This document shows positions 9,801 to 18,165 of a stretch of DNA of 64,000 nucleotides, one piece after another. The stretch is from contig JAJEIO010000048.1 of the NCBI GenBank assembly GCA_022827835.1, forward strand, positions 235,631 to 299,630, in the 5' to 3' direction. The DNA is from Candidatus Latescibacterota bacterium (GTDB lineage: Bacteria > Latescibacterota > UBA2968 > UBA8231). The notes under the pieces were generated by a model. The model ran no database searches and was not told the DNA's origin. It saw only the letters and a list, made by a program, of their open reading frames with translations. Each line of letters opens with the position of its first letter. Within the stretch, counting starts at the first letter, position 1. The position numbers were made by a program, and so were the translations under genes.

Positions 9801-11470
9801 TTGGGGCCGGGCTGGAGATAGGTGACGAGGGCCTTGGGCACCGGAGCCTTGGGCACGGCGAAATTCACGTCGCGGTCGAACCAGTAGATGTTGCCTTCTA
9901 GGCTGTGGCCCCAATCGCGCAGGGTCAGTTTGGTGTCGTTGAAAAAGTCTGGGTCGGAGGCAGCCTTGAGCATCAGCCCGGCTATGGTGCGGGTCTGTTC
10001 GGCAAGGTTGTCGAGCGCGACGAATTCGAGCCGGTCGAGGGGCGTATCGACGCGCTGGCGCAGTTGGTTGGGCGTGACGAAAGAGAGCGCCTCCTTGCCC
10101 ACGAAGGCTGCGGCCTCGCTGTCGAGGGCCAGCCGCACGGGCATGAAGTTTTTCCACACTCGCTTCTGCGGGGCTACGGCGTCTTGGTAGCGGGTCGAGT
10201 CGGCGAAAATCTCGCGATTATAGCGGGCAAAGCGGGAGGCGTAGTGCGCCATCAGGTTCTTCTGATAGTCGTCGTTGCGCCAAGCCGAGTTGTAGAACGT
10301 GCCCATGGTGAAACTGCCGACTCGGGGGCTATGGCTGGCCAAGTCGAGGCCGACGAAAAGGCGGAAGTCGATGCGCTCGGCCGGCGGGATCTGGTCGAGG
10401 AAATGCTCGCTTTTGCGCGCGTGGCGGTAGAGAAAATCGTTGACCCCGGCCAAGCCCTGAAAGTGCCCGGGGGTAGCCAAAAAGAGCACGGTGTAGCGAG
10501 TGCCTTCGGCGACGAGCAAGCGCGCGATTTCGAGCAGCGCAGCCATGCCAGTCGCGTTCTCAGCCCCTGGAGCTAGCGCAGGGACGACCGAGATCGCGTC
10601 GTAGTGCGCTTGCAAGACGATGATTTGCTCGTCCCACTGCTGGGTTTCACGGCGCTGACCGCGTGGCATGTTCTCGGCCAAGCCGGGGAGGACGGCGAAT
10701 ATATTGCGCGCTTGGACCTGATCCCAGTCCATGCGCGCTTCGATATGTATTTGGGCTTTGCCACTGCGCGCGCGCTGCCGCAGGATTTCCGCGTCCGCCG
10801 CTTCCACCCAAAAGCGTGGGATGTCCACGGGCACTTGGAGGAATTTTTCTGCGGCCTCGCTGCGCGTGACGCGGCCATCGTCGTACAGCAGGATAGCCTG
10901 CGCGCCCAAGGCCCGCGCTTCGACGTAGGCGTTGCCCGAGCCAAATCCCATCAGTGCGACACTGCCCGCTAGCCGTTTCCCATCCATCTCGGCTAAGCTA
11001 CCGCGCCCCAAGTCTATGAGGTGCCCGGAGACGCCGCCCGGCGGTAGGGACGGCGAGCGCACGTGGTTGGGCCATAACCCGTAGATGGGGATGGCTTCGT
11101 CCGAACCGACCAAGCGCAGCCGACCGCCGCGATCTAGGGGAACGGAAAGGGGAAAAAATTCGCTGGTGACTTGGAGGCCGAGGCGGCGGAATTCCCCCTC
11201 GATATAACGGGCTGCGTTTGCGGCTCCTGCATAGCCGGTGACGCGGGATGAGTCCGCGGTGAGGATGTGGAGGTGGCGCTCTAGATCGGCGGCGTCTATT
11301 TGCGCGACGGCTTCGCGCAGTGAGGGTGCTTCGTCGGTTGCTGGGGCTTCGCGCAGTGGCTCCCAGCCGATGGCTCGCTCAATCCAGCGCGAAATGGTGG
11401 CTGGATCAAAGGCCGCGACTGATAGCAAAAAGAAGGCCGCGGTGGTGGATAGGAGGAATTTGGTCAGCAT
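6869..11470 (-). CDS. M28-type (aminopeptidase-like) domain fused to an FtsX-type permease
   Basis: A 1533-residue membrane protein. After an N-terminal membrane segment come a PA-like insert and an M28 peptidase-like domain (about 60-400) that keeps HYD (His289, Asp291) and GLDLAS. It has GAENATG in place of the usual metal-bridging GADDNxSG. In place of the paired catalytic Glu it has ATPGHFQGLAG (His336-Phe337), so peptidase activity is doubtful. The C-terminal half has membrane segments at about 860-940 and an FtsX/MacB-like permease core (LIVLNTMMGAVYERVREIG, then LLFLAESTVFATFGAVVG). FtsX-type permeases normally work with a separate ATPase, and none is nearby. Likely role: periplasmic domain coupled to lipoprotein or peptide handling. 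No clear ribosome site precedes the start. Confidence 0.8.
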   Translation of the reverse strand: MLTKFLLSTTAAFFLLSVAAFDPATISRWIERAIGWEPLREAPATDEAPSLREAVAQIDAADLERHLHILTADSSRVTGYAGAANAARYIEGEFRRLGLQVTSEFFPLSVPLDRGGRLRLVGSDEAIPIYGLWPNHVRSPSLPPGGVSGHLIDLGRGSLAEMDGKRLAGSVALMGFGSGNAYVEARALGAQAILLYDDGRVTRSEAAEKFLQVPVDIPRFWVEAADAEILRQRARSGKAQIHIEARMDWDQVQARNIFAVLPGLAENMPRGQRRETQQWDEQIIVLQAHYDAISVVPALAPGAENATGMAALLEIARLLVAEGTRYTVLFLATPGHFQGLAGVNDFLYRHARKSEHFLDQIPPAERIDFRLFVGLDLASHSPRVGSFTMGTFYNSAWRNDDYQKNLMAHYASRFARYNREIFADSTRYQDAVAPQKRVWKNFMPVRLALDSEAAAFVGKEALSFVTPNQLRQRVDTPLDRLEFVALDNLAEQTRTIAGLMLKAASDPDFFNDTKLTLRDWGHSLEGNIYWFDRDVNFAVPKAPVPKALVTYLQPGPNSVAGVRTLMATHGDESGYFKFNIVRNRFANRIQAFELDEYGRIVSAPDLGEEGDKTYPGTQPYGWWENRMLQVLFRCRALSFLEVVDPRYLSAMDRVNVLGTNDAPPRSFSLNYIENQSAAQDRVVQAGVVFAEPGTRVKILAGEGAFGGESALAGVRYMLTNADSALFADLDPAHVDLATIERAQGDGFPVEQGLIPYPALQAARDIWIIDEARIKQMVRHGIVLEQLQAMHEQAREALIEAGDKLAAFDYTGYQRAVRRALGLEARIYPEVKATANDAVRAVIFYFALLLPFAFFCERFFFGFPDVRRQIAGFVGIFVLVFLILRFVHPAFKLSTSPYIIFLAFVILALGVLVIFIVVTRFKALLQRRKGAAAGVHETDVGRIAAGFAAILLGISNLSKRRLRTALTAATLTFLTFTVNSFTSVKSSFDFYRLPRDTSPLYEGGLIRDRAWRGMQDSILEYVQSAFGDRALVVPRAWYLSPVESERAYIDFAATATGAASFAHGLVGLQPAEAEVTGLDAHVSAGRFFAAGDDKTVILPDSLAALVGIGPENVGTASIALYGEEYQVIGLFDSAALKEVVDLDGERLTPVDTVKDAGLITRESTEDPRALAATAVETFNHLEVINTLFLPYERVRAMDGRLRSIAIAADADDPEFVQRVESFMSRVALTLFVGQGDRVVAYSSIGSTEISGAGQLLVPVIIAALIVLNTMMGAVYERVREIGIYSVVGLAPSHIGLLFLAESTVFATFGAVVGYALGQIAHLFMLQYGLLAGLTLNYSSLSAVWATVVVIGTVYLSTLYPARMAANMAVPDVTRQWQFPPPVGDHWRFDFPFTVGGAEVPSMYVYLKSVFAAYGEGSIGDFIARDVELSVTTDEPEPSYAIAMRTWLAPYDLGISQQVRLQATPTGEHHIYKIETHIERLSGDVASWQRMNRKFLNVLRKRFLVWRTLAPGIRQGYQDEAKEAFAKAGQLAARP

Positions 11471-11494
11471 TGATGAAAGTGTGCAGACACCAGA

Positions 11495-11524
11495 CAGAAA
11501 AAGAGGCAGGCCGAGGAGCCTGCC
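11495..11524 (-). terminator. Rho-independent terminator after the 11553 lipoprotein gene
   Basis: On the minus strand, arms GGCAGGC (11518-11524) and GCCTGCC (11505-11511) form a 7-bp GC stem with a 6-base loop, followed by TCTTTTTCTG (11495-11504). It sits 28 bases beyond the stop of the lipoprotein gene and just before the M28/FtsX gene, so it would end the long surface-protein transcript unit. Confidence 0.75.
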
Positions 11525-11552
11525 CCTAGGCTATACTGCTTGATCGGCCCGG

Positions 11553-12317
11553 TTAATTGGCCGCCAACTTGTCGATGTTTTTGACCTTCTTAATGTCGCG
11601 CTTGAAGCGGAAGCTGAGATCGATGGTCTCTATGGGTTCGTTGCGGAAGTTGTAGCGCAACCCGAACTCGGGAATGTGGAAGGCGATTTCGGCGACATCA
11701 TCGTGGATCTTGGAGAAGACCACATAGCCTTCGACCTCTTGCCCCGAAAAGCAAAAATCGTCGTCTGGATATCTGGCTCTATTGTAGATATCGCGGCGTT
11801 CGTCAAAGCGCAAATAACCCAGGCCGTTGAAAGCTATTGGGAAACGCCGGAAATACTCCTCTACGTCATAACTCCCCCAAGGATAATAGCGCCGCCCATT
11901 GGCCGACTCCACGGTCACCGTCAGTGGATCGAACTTAACTTTGGGGTATTCGTAGTTTTTGACCGTGATCTTGAAAATGGACAAGCGCTGCGGTGCCTTA
12001 CCCGTGCGCGGATCAATCCAATTGCCATAGGTGAACGGGTTGGATGGTAGCTCGTCGGCCGGACCGCTGGCGTTGGTAGATTGGGCCGGGTACTGGCGAT
12101 TGATCTCCTCGTCCTCCATGGGCCGCACGGACACTTCGAGGCGGTTCTGGACGAAGGTGACCGTACCGTCGTCGAGGATTTTCATGCTTGACCCTTGAAT
12201 ATCGGTCTGCTGCTGGGCCACCTCTAAGGGCTGGAACCGCCCGGGAATTAGGTAATGGCCGCAGCCCAATAAGAGGGCCACAGCGACGAGGATGGAAATT
12301 TTTTTGCAAGCGTACAT
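11553..12317 (-). CDS. Putative lipoprotein, unknown family
   Basis: A 254-residue protein with a lipoprotein signal peptide (MYACKKISILVAVALLLGC, lipidated Cys19). The mature part is mixed beta-like with no motif I recognise; it has the phrases FTYGNWIDPRTGKAPQRLSI and VEGYVVFSKIHDDVAEI. The ATG at 12317 has AGGAG at 12325-12329, seven bases upstream; an in-frame ATG at 12344 overlaps the previous gene's stop and lacks a ribosome site. It is the last gene of a chain with the SurA-like lipoprotein and barrel-like protein, so a periplasmic or outer-membrane role beside them is likely. Function not assigned. Confidence 0.75.
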   Translation of the reverse strand: MYACKKISILVAVALLLGCGHYLIPGRFQPLEVAQQQTDIQGSSMKILDDGTVTFVQNRLEVSVRPMEDEEINRQYPAQSTNASGPADELPSNPFTYGNWIDPRTGKAPQRLSIFKITVKNYEYPKVKFDPLTVTVESANGRRYYPWGSYDVEEYFRRFPIAFNGLGYLRFDERRDIYNRARYPDDDFCFSGQEVEGYVVFSKIHDDVAEIAFHIPEFGLRYNFRNEPIETIDLSFRFKRDIKKVKNIDKLAAN

Positions 12318-12340
12318 GGAAACACTCCTCTCTGACAAAC

Positions 12341-13648
12341 TCATAGCTCAACTGGGTTGGCAGCTTGTCTGCGTCGGGAGACAAACTCCCCCAACCGCCC
12401 TTCCTCCACGGCGACGAGTTCAGCGTATTTTTCGCGCAGTTGCGCGATGTAGCGGTCGAACAAGGGCACGGCTTGGGCGTCGCGCAGATCGCGCGCAACT
12501 TGCGCTTGTAGTTCCCGCCCGAGCGCGCCTGAGTGGGCGTAGCGTTGTGCATTGGCCTCGTAAAAGGCGCGCACCTGCGCGGGGTCAAGCTGGATGTGCG
12601 CGTAAATTTCTCGCTCCCACAAGGCTTGGATCAGCTTCTGTTGGCGCATCTGGGCGCGGCGCGATTCCAATTTGGCATCCAGACCGTGTTTGTGCGCCTC
12701 CTGCGGTAGAATCTGGTCGGCGACAAAGGCCCGCGTCACCTTGAATCCGAGGGCGCTGACATCGGTCGGCTGCGACCCAGCGTCTGCCCCGAGTCGGGCG
12801 AGAGCCTGCCGGTAGTCATCGACGCTCCAATCGCCCGCAGCACTGCGGACCAACCGCACCTCTGGCCGCGCCACGCCTGCGGCGACCTGCCGCAACGCGG
12901 CCGTGTCCAATTGCACTGCGTGCTGGCTGGTCAATTGCTCTAGATAGGCTAAGTTCGCCTGTTGCTTCTTGTGCCGAGTTAGGGCTGCTTCCACGAGCGG
13001 GCGGCGGTCTGCCAACGAGACCTCGCGCTCGGCAGCAACGGCTACCACTAAAAATTGCCCGTCCGTTTCTACCAACTCAACGGTCCCCACTTCCTGCAGG
13101 AACAGGGCAGCCGTGCGCGCGTCGCCCGCGTTGAGCGCGTTGAGCCACCCGCTTTCGCTCCACTCCCCGTCCAAATCCAATCCTTCTTGCGCCTTTCTCA
13201 GAGCCGCCAAGGCTGCGGCCCGCTCGCGCACGGGCAAACGCCGCAAGCGAATTTCGCGGCCCGCGCCCGATTCGGCGAAGAATTTCGTTAGCTCCGTTTC
13301 CGTATAAGTCAACTGCTCGCCCATCTCGCGTGCGAGCAACGCCTCGACCCGTTCTTTGCGCTCCCAAGCTGCCATTGCATCGGCGACCGCTTCGTCTAGC
13401 CCTTGGGCATGTGCTTCGAGCAGCAGCAGCTCTTTGTCGATGAGAGCCTGAAGTTGGCGACGCCAATCCGCAAGCGGCTGGGCTTTGCTGCTGGCGGGTA
13501 GCTTTTCTAGCGCTGCGGCAAAATCCCGCTCGCTAATCTCGGCCTCGCCCACTCGGGCCAAGATCGCCGACGCACTTTCTGGCGGTGCGTCGGCGCAGGC
13601 CCATAAGCCCAAGGCCAAGATGGCCGTCTGCGGCTTTAGAAGCTCCAT
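12341..13648 (-). CDS. SurA-like parvulin-family lipoprotein (degenerate isomerase domain)
   Basis: A 435-residue protein starting MELLKPQTAILALGLWAC with a plausible lipobox (LWAC). The N-terminal helical part (ILARVGEAEISERDFAAAL, then LQALIDKELLLLEAHAQGL) matches the SurA N-terminal chaperone region. A following segment, ESGWLNALNAGDARTAALFL..VGTVELVETDGQFLVVAV, has the layout of a parvulin domain but lacks the usual GDLGW. A chaperone for outer-membrane proteins is the likely role. The ATG at 13648 overlaps the last 13 bases of the barrel-protein gene, so it is translationally coupled to it. The frame is open upstream to 14038, but that part is antisense-like, Arg/His-rich and overlaps the barrel coding region. 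Confidence 0.75.
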   Translation of the reverse strand: MELLKPQTAILALGLWACADAPPESASAILARVGEAEISERDFAAALEKLPASSKAQPLADWRRQLQALIDKELLLLEAHAQGLDEAVADAMAAWERKERVEALLAREMGEQLTYTETELTKFFAESGAGREIRLRRLPVRERAAALAALRKAQEGLDLDGEWSESGWLNALNAGDARTAALFLQEVGTVELVETDGQFLVVAVAAEREVSLADRRPLVEAALTRHKKQQANLAYLEQLTSQHAVQLDTAALRQVAAGVARPEVRLVRSAAGDWSVDDYRQALARLGADAGSQPTDVSALGFKVTRAFVADQILPQEAHKHGLDAKLESRRAQMRQQKLIQALWEREIYAHIQLDPAQVRAFYEANAQRYAHSGALGRELQAQVARDLRDAQAVPLFDRYIAQLREKYAELVAVEEGRLGEFVSRRRQAANPVEL

Positions 13649-16251
13649 CCCCTTCTTTCGGCTGGCCGGCCGCCCAAGCGCTCTTCTTCTAACCCGGCAT
13701 AAAGTTCGATGAAGGCAATGGTATTGCTCACGTCTTGGTCGGTGAGATTGGCAAAGTTGATGTCGTTGACCTGAAAGCCAACGTTGGAGGTGACGCTGTA
13801 TCCTTGGTACTGAACCCGATTGGTGTACTGCACGGTGAACACCCTGCCGATGAAATCGTCGATGTATTCGGGCGGCAATGGGTCGGGAATCGCCACGGCA
13901 TTGCGGAAAATAATGGCCTCCACTCCGACCTCGACGCGGCTTCTCGTCAGCACTGGGAACACCGCGGATAGGGAGAAAATTTCGCTCAACTCGTTGATAT
14001 CGAGTTGGACGGTGCGCGGTTGGGTGCGCTTGCGCCACATGTTTTTCCAGCGCGGGATCAAGGTGATGTTGCGGCCAATGGAAAACGGATAGTCCGCTTT
14101 GTTGATCACGCCGTAGAACGCGCTGTCGCTGAGGCGCTCGGCTGCTTCGTCGCGCTGCTTGAAGTGATCGAGGCGGAACTTGTTGACAAAGGTCAGATTG
14201 CCGCGGGTGTATTTGTAGCCGACGAAGCTCTGATTGACGAGGGTGTTTCCGGTGATTAGGGGGTCGTCAAAAGGTTGCAAGCCGCCAATGGAGCCGGGGC
14301 GCTGCACCCATTGCAGCAGGTTGTCGGCGATGTTGTCCTCAACGGACTTGATCATGTGGAAGGCTTCAAACTTGCCCGTCCTAGAGATGTCGCGCACCGC
14401 GCTGAGCAAGGCGTACAGGGCTGTTGACCGCTCTTCGCCGGCGATCAGCCACTCGCGATTGCGGCCTACGGTGAGATTAACTCCTGGGTAAATCTCGGCC
14501 CCCCCGTACACGTTCCAGCCGCGATGCCCTTTGCGGTAGGGATAGTCGGCTTCGTCGTCGTTTTCAAAGCGGTCCACTACGGTATTGTGGTTCATATCGA
14601 CGCCGAAGAGGAAGTCAGGCGGGTCGATGTAGTGGCGCAAGAATGGCTCTTCGTAGTCCGGGGTGAGGTTGGAGTTTTCGTTGAAATCCGAGAGCAAGTC
14701 GTTGTTTTCGTCGAGGCCGGGGAAGACGGCGTTGTCGCCGCCGGCACCGCCATAGCGCGGCCAATCGACGAGTTGGTCTTGATCGTCGTTATCGTCGATG
14801 TATTCGAACCAGTTCTGGCGCTGATTTTCGTAATCCACCACATCGTTTTGGTCGGTGATGTACCCGCGCGTGGTGTACCCGTGGTCCATGCTGAACACCT
14901 CGCCGTAGCCAAAGTAGCGGCCGGTGCGGCGCGTGGCGTTGACGAACCAAGCATCGGCTGTGCGGTCGCTCTTTTTGAGGTTGCTCAGTTTCTGGATGTT
15001 GATGTTGGGATAGCGCTGAAACTGGGTGTTGCGCGCAAATTCGCCGCGCACCTCTAGGCCCCATATATCCTCAATGGTCAAATCGACGCTGGCGATTTGG
15101 TTGGCCGAGGGTAGTCCGTAGTCAAAGCGGACGACGCGCTGGTTGGTATTGTCGCGCACATTGCCTTCCGAGCGAGTGACCGGTAAAAAGATGGGCTGGC
15201 CGTTGATATTCGTCTGCAAGTTGGAGGTTATCTCCACTCGATAGTCGTTGGAGAGCACCATGGCAAAGCTGACCTTTTGCACCACCAGCGGATCAGGCAC
15301 GCGGTAGCGGAGGAGAATCGGTGCCTCTTCGAGGGCTTCGAGGAAGCCCTCGCGCTGGCGGCCGCCCTCAATGGTGGGATTGCCGGAGGCCTCTTGGCCA
15401 TCGACGATCATCTGCGACGAAAAGAACAAAGCGCCGGAGCCGTCGCCGGGCGAATCGTCAGAGATGCGGATGACGATTTCGGTGACGTTGCCCGAATTTT
15501 GGCTGCTGGTGAGCAAGCCGGCGCGCGAGTTTTCCGAGAAATTGCTGCTCGCCGAGCCGAAGTTCGTATTGACATACGTCACTCCCAAGCCCATGAAGTC
15601 GCCGACTTGGGCAGTGCCGCGCAGGCCGATAAAGTTGGTGAAGTCCGTATCTTGTACTCGGTTGGACCCCTGTGCTATCCTTACCGGCTCATTGACGCGC
15701 GACAGCAGCACGGTGGCCTCGTACTTGTCGGACGCAAAGTCCCATTGGACGCCGTTGAAGCGCGAGCGGCTGAAGGTCAGCGGGGTCAGGGTCGTGCGGA
15801 TGTAATCGCCGACGGTCAGAGCGGAGTAGTACTGGCCCTTGGAATCCGCAGCCACCAATAGGTTTTGGAACCAAGAGCCAAAGCGACCGTCTTTGAAGAC
15901 CGAGCTACCAAAGGCCAGCGGCTGCTGCTGGCGCCACTCGTAAATGCGCCAGCCACGGGTGATCCAGTTGCCGAAGATGTCGTACTGGCCCGTGCCTTCT
16001 AACTGCGTGTTGACATAGCGCTGATACGGTTCCTTGGCGTAGTTGGTGTACTTGTAGCCTCCCCAGTTATAGATATAGTAGAGATCTTGGGGCACGTACC
16101 ACTTGCGCATGGTCGGGATCAGTGGGTCAAAGCCCTCGATCCTAACCTGCGAGGTGGCGCCGCGCTCGCGCCCCGGGGTTGCTGCTTGGACGCTGGACGC
16201 TGCAACGGCTAGGACCAGCAGGGCAACCCCCCAGAACATAACTTTGCGCAT
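13636..16251 (-). CDS. Large beta-barrel-like outer-membrane/surface protein
   Basis: An 871-residue exported protein with a signal peptide (MRKVMFWGVALLVLAVAASSVQA). The body is rich in Tyr, Trp, Asn and alternating hydrophobic residues, typical of outer-membrane barrels (VQWDFASDKYEATVLLSRV, GLGVTYVNTNFGSASSNF). About residues 480-575 carry Asp/Asn-rich stretches (YIDDNDDQDQLVD, LDENNDLLSDFNENSN, VDMNHNTVVDRFENDDEAD) like calcium-binding loops. The ATG at 16251 has GGGAGGG eight bases upstream. It lies between the discoidin/FlgD genes and a coupled SurA-like lipoprotein, consistent with being the channel or anchor of that cluster. No named family was recognised; a SprA- or porin-like role is conjecture. 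Confidence 0.7.
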   Translation of the reverse strand: MRKVMFWGVALLVLAVAASSVQAATPGRERGATSQVRIEGFDPLIPTMRKWYVPQDLYYIYNWGGYKYTNYAKEPYQRYVNTQLEGTGQYDIFGNWITRGWRIYEWRQQQPLAFGSSVFKDGRFGSWFQNLLVAADSKGQYYSALTVGDYIRTTLTPLTFSRSRFNGVQWDFASDKYEATVLLSRVNEPVRIAQGSNRVQDTDFTNFIGLRGTAQVGDFMGLGVTYVNTNFGSASSNFSENSRAGLLTSSQNSGNVTEIVIRISDDSPGDGSGALFFSSQMIVDGQEASGNPTIEGGRQREGFLEALEEAPILLRYRVPDPLVVQKVSFAMVLSNDYRVEITSNLQTNINGQPIFLPVTRSEGNVRDNTNQRVVRFDYGLPSANQIASVDLTIEDIWGLEVRGEFARNTQFQRYPNINIQKLSNLKKSDRTADAWFVNATRRTGRYFGYGEVFSMDHGYTTRGYITDQNDVVDYENQRQNWFEYIDDNDDQDQLVDWPRYGGAGGDNAVFPGLDENNDLLSDFNENSNLTPDYEEPFLRHYIDPPDFLFGVDMNHNTVVDRFENDDEADYPYRKGHRGWNVYGGAEIYPGVNLTVGRNREWLIAGEERSTALYALLSAVRDISRTGKFEAFHMIKSVEDNIADNLLQWVQRPGSIGGLQPFDDPLITGNTLVNQSFVGYKYTRGNLTFVNKFRLDHFKQRDEAAERLSDSAFYGVINKADYPFSIGRNITLIPRWKNMWRKRTQPRTVQLDINELSEIFSLSAVFPVLTRSRVEVGVEAIIFRNAVAIPDPLPPEYIDDFIGRVFTVQYTNRVQYQGYSVTSNVGFQVNDINFANLTDQDVSNTIAFIELYAGLEEERLGGRPAERRGWSF

Positions 16252-16341
16252 AACAACCCTCCCTTAGGCGTTCACTTGTGCTTGGCGCGGCTTAACCGCG
16301 CGGAGAAAAGATCGGTGGCCGAGATGGCCCGGCCCTGTAGG

Positions 16342-18123
16342 TTAATACACTACGGCAATGCTCCGCATTTGCGTGGCGATGCCAGCGTCGGTAGCGGCTT
16401 TGAGGCGGAGCAAGTACATCCCGGGTGGCACCACGCCGTCGGCATCGCGGCCATCCCAACTAACTTGGTTGGGGCCGGAGCGATCGCGGGCTTGGTAAAG
16501 GCGATGCACCGGCCGGCCGCTCAAGTCGTACACGACGACCTCGACTTCAACCTCGTGGGTCGCCTTGAGCAGAATGTAGTCGAGGGTGATCTGGTCATTG
16601 ATGCCATCGCCATTGGGGGTGATTACCGCGGACGAGAACACAACGCCGGTAAAAAGCTCGTCGTCGATGCGGGCACTGACGACAAGCGTGTTGTCGGCGG
16701 CTTCCTCTGCCGCATCGCCGAAAGCGACTCGCTGCGGAAACGCGTCGGATTGGCTGTCGGCGACCTCGCCGCGAAATTCCGTGCCGGAGACGGTGACCAA
16801 ACTGGCAAAGCGCACGGCGACTTCTTGGCCGCTACGGGTGATGCGTTGGTCGGGAAAGTTCACCTGTAAGCGGCCCAAATCGGATGCCGTGGTGAAGTTG
16901 TCAACCTCCACCCCATCAACGCGCACGCCCGTGGCGCGGGCCGCAAACGGAGTGTGGATGATCACGGTGTCAAAGCCTCGATTGCCGCTCGAGACGACCG
17001 AGCGCAGGTGATAGGTAAATTCGTTCTCCCGTCCGAGAGTCGCCGTGGCCGGACTGATTTCGGCAATGACCGAATCGGCGAGGGACGGCACCGTGTAGTT
17101 GAAGACCACTGAGTCGATGACGGCTTTGTCGAGCAAGCTGCCCGACAGGAGCTTGAATTGGAACTGGAGGTAGCGCCGGTTGTCCGGCGAATTGATCGAG
17201 GCTTGGAGCAGCTCAGCGTAGGGCGGGGACCACGCACTCCAGTCGCGGTCGTTTTCGAGGACGACGCCGGCGTACGATGGATCGAGCGTGCGGTCGAAAT
17301 CCGCTAGGGCCACTTCCTCCAATTCCCCGGGAATGCCCGTCTGGCGGAAGTAAAGCGAGTCCGTGGCGACGAAGCCGGTTTTGGTGCTGAACTGGGCTTG
17401 CGCGGCACCGTCGATGCGGCCATACACATCGACTGGCCCGAAGTTGGCTGCTTCACCTAGGTCAATCACTTGCGATATGTACTGGGCGAAGGGCGTGACG
17501 CCGACGCCAAACACTTCGAGGTCGCCCATCTGGAAGCCGCGTTCGCCCGTGCTGCGCAGCCTAAAAAAACGCACCTTGGTCGGCGGAAAGCTCAGATCCA
17601 ACTCGGGCAGGCCGTGCGAGCGGTCTTGTGCTATGAGCGCGTACACGGGATTGCCGCCGATGAAGTTGAGTGAATCGCCATCGTTGGCGTAGAACTCGTA
17701 GCCGCGCAGCGAACGCTCGTCGTCGTTGAGGACGCCGCGGCGAAAATAGAGGCGGTGAAGGACGAAGATGGCACCCATATCGACTTCGAGCTCAGCGCCG
17801 TTGGGGTTGGTGTACACGCGCCAACCCGTGGTGTGGGAGCCGTCGATAAGTTCGTTGATTATCTGATTGGAACGCGCCGCAGCCGTGCGCACCGAGGTGG
17901 TCGCGCTGCCGCCGAGTTCCTTGATACGCGGCAGGATGTTTTCTTCAGGGTCGGCCTCCAGCGGCGAGAGGCCCCCATCTTCGGTGACTTCGAGTGCATT
18001 GAAGATGAGCGAGTTGCTCTCCCACTCCAGTCCATCGCCGCCTATTTGGAGCCGTTCTGCGGCCGCGGCCGGAGTGCTATATCCCATCGCTAGGAAGGCT
18101 AATGCGAGTGCAGCACGGGTCAT
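16342..18123 (-). CDS. Secreted discoidin-domain protein with FlgD-like C-terminal domain (short type)
   Basis: A 593-residue exported protein with signal peptide MTRAALALAFLAMGYSTPAAAA. It has an F5/8 type C (discoidin)-like region at about 80-205 (NELIDGSHTTGWRVY, LEVDMGAIFVLHRLYFRRG), a beta-rich middle, and a FlgD/CHU_C-like C-terminal domain with VITPNGDGINDQITLDY, VYDLSGRPVHRLY and SWDGRDADGVVPPGMYLLRL. It ends in VAVVY-type residues shared with its paralogues. The ATG at 18123 has AAGGA seven bases upstream; the 18153 ATG is less likely. Discoidin domains bind carbohydrates or lipids, so surface adhesion or glycan binding is likely. Closest relative here is the protein starting at 22384. 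Confidence 0.82.
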   Translation of the reverse strand: MTRAALALAFLAMGYSTPAAAAERLQIGGDGLEWESNSLIFNALEVTEDGGLSPLEADPEENILPRIKELGGSATTSVRTAAARSNQIINELIDGSHTTGWRVYTNPNGAELEVDMGAIFVLHRLYFRRGVLNDDERSLRGYEFYANDGDSLNFIGGNPVYALIAQDRSHGLPELDLSFPPTKVRFFRLRSTGERGFQMGDLEVFGVGVTPFAQYISQVIDLGEAANFGPVDVYGRIDGAAQAQFSTKTGFVATDSLYFRQTGIPGELEEVALADFDRTLDPSYAGVVLENDRDWSAWSPPYAELLQASINSPDNRRYLQFQFKLLSGSLLDKAVIDSVVFNYTVPSLADSVIAEISPATATLGRENEFTYHLRSVVSSGNRGFDTVIIHTPFAARATGVRVDGVEVDNFTTASDLGRLQVNFPDQRITRSGQEVAVRFASLVTVSGTEFRGEVADSQSDAFPQRVAFGDAAEEAADNTLVVSARIDDELFTGVVFSSAVITPNGDGINDQITLDYILLKATHEVEVEVVVYDLSGRPVHRLYQARDRSGPNQVSWDGRDADGVVPPGMYLLRLKAATDAGIATQMRSIAVVY

Positions 18124-18165
18124 CGCAGTTCCTTTTTGCTGTAAGGTGGGCAAAAGCAGTCCCCC

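Noticed and set aside
13649..14038. N-terminal extension of the SurA-like lipoprotein frame up to 14038
   Set aside because: The extra 130 residues are Arg/His/Gln-rich and lie inside the barrel-protein gene; the ATG at 13648 gives a lipoprotein signal.
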